From Cladophialophora immunda (taxonomy: Eukaryota > Ascomycota > Eurotiomycetes > Chaetothyriales > Herpotrichiellaceae), in NCBI RefSeq assembly GCF_000835495.1, contig NW_015622543.1:2462806-2526805 (forward strand): a stretch of 64,000 nt of DNA, written 5' to 3'. Positions 63,675 through 64,000 of the stretch are shown here, piece by piece. The stretch's first letter is position 1. The number at the start of each line of letters is the position of its first letter. The notes beneath the pieces are model-generated. The model had not been told where the DNA came from. It saw only the letters and a program-made list of their open reading frames with translations, and searched no databases. The position numbers were made by a program, and so were the translations under genes.

Positions 63675-64000
63675 TCAATCCAGCTCCGTTCGCTTTGCAA
63701 AGAAGAAATTCAGCTCGGTCGGTATGGCTCGGAACCCTTTCACGTTCTCAATCGTGTTGACAAACGCCGCCGTGGCCTCCTCTACACTCTCCCACCCCGA
63801 AAAATTCACCCTGACATCTCTCTCCTTGTTGTCCTTGTGAATATTCCATGCCGAGATGGCCCCATGATGCGCCCCGCCCAAACTCGAGGTCTGCGATGCA
63901 AATTCCTGGTCAAATTGTGTTCTCACCACTCCGTGTTTGGCGAAGGTCTCCCTGATGATTGCTAGCACGGGGGCGTCGAGCGGGATCCGCGACTGTTCAA
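63675..64000 (-). CDS. Dimeric alpha/beta-barrel-like (ABM-type) protein, 5' part outside window
   Basis: The minus-strand frame is open from the window edge (64000) to the stop at 63675, about 108 codons, with the start outside. The visible part begins SRIPLDAPVLAIIRETFAKH. It then has WNIHKDNKERDVRVNFSGWE, SVEEATAAFVNTIENVKGF and a short tail FFFAKRTELD. The beta-alpha-beta-beta pattern with a conserved W/S-rich strand before a helix fits a ferredoxin-like ABM fold (monooxygenase or stress-response type). That call rests on predicted secondary-structure rhythm, not on a diagnostic motif. Partial at the window end. Confidence 0.5.
   Translation of the reverse strand, partial: EQSRIPLDAPVLAIIRETFAKHGVVRTQFDQEFASQTSSLGGAHHGAISAWNIHKDNKERDVRVNFSGWESVEEATAAFVNTIENVKGFRAIPTELNFFFAKRTELD

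Noticed and set aside
1..64000. tRNA or rRNA genes
   Set aside because: I looked for T-loop (GGTTCRA) and acceptor-stem pairs by eye; single matches such as that near 37508 lacked a matching stem. A tRNAscan-SE run would settle this.

Overview
This window comes from a filamentous ascomycete (Pezizomycotina). The evidence is short spliceosomal introns (about 40-150 nt, with GTRNGT donors and CTRAC-like branch sites), two HET-domain genes, a fungal Hsf1, fungal-type Zn2Cys6 and Fungal_trans_2 regulators, and a type IIC P-type ATPase of the fungal kind. The class cannot be fixed from the sequence alone; Eurotiomycetes (for example Chaetothyriales) would fit but is a guess. I rebuilt gene models by hand from splice signals and reading-frame continuity; nearly all multi-exon models close in frame.

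Layout. 0-18.5 kb is mostly housekeeping: CutC, a YjbQ/UPF0047 protein, an Mpp6-like exosome cofactor carrying an extra RanBP2 zinc finger, a basic/DY-rich protein of unknown function, histone H2A.Z, a 77-aa unrecognised protein, a Pin4/Cip2-like RRM+R3H protein, an aldo/keto reductase and Hsf1. 18.5-38 kb is accessory in character: an FHS-like MFS transporter with a 15-nt microexon, a small membrane protein next to a HET-domain gene, the relic of a GH125 mannosidase, a Fungal_trans_2 regulator without a visible zinc cluster and with a 63-bp coding minisatellite beside it, a flavin monooxygenase and a second HET gene. 38-40.6 kb holds two divergent paralogous secreted proteins of a family I do not recognise.

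41-51.3 kb carries Cwc27 (a spliceosomal cyclophilin), a Baeyer-Villiger-type monooxygenase, a D-2-hydroxyglutarate/D-lactate dehydrogenase and the intronless IIC ATPase. 52.8-60.3 kb looks like a small oxidative module: a Zn2Cys6 activator, an aromatic-hydroxylase-like FAD monooxygenase and a cytochrome P450. The last two are divergently transcribed from a 1-kb region with two TATA boxes and a CGG-N8-CCG palindrome. The end holds a DUF5519/luciferase-domain protein, a class II aldolase/adducin protein and a dimeric alpha/beta-barrel-like gene cut by the window edge.

No PKS, NRPS or terpene synthase, no transposon, no rRNA and no convincing tRNA were seen. The best candidates for something undescribed are the divergent secreted pair (38.2-40.6 kb), the TF-FMO-P450 module (52.8-60.3 kb), the membrane protein beside a HET gene (23.0-26.5 kb) and the Mpp6-zinc-finger fusion (2.8-4.05 kb).
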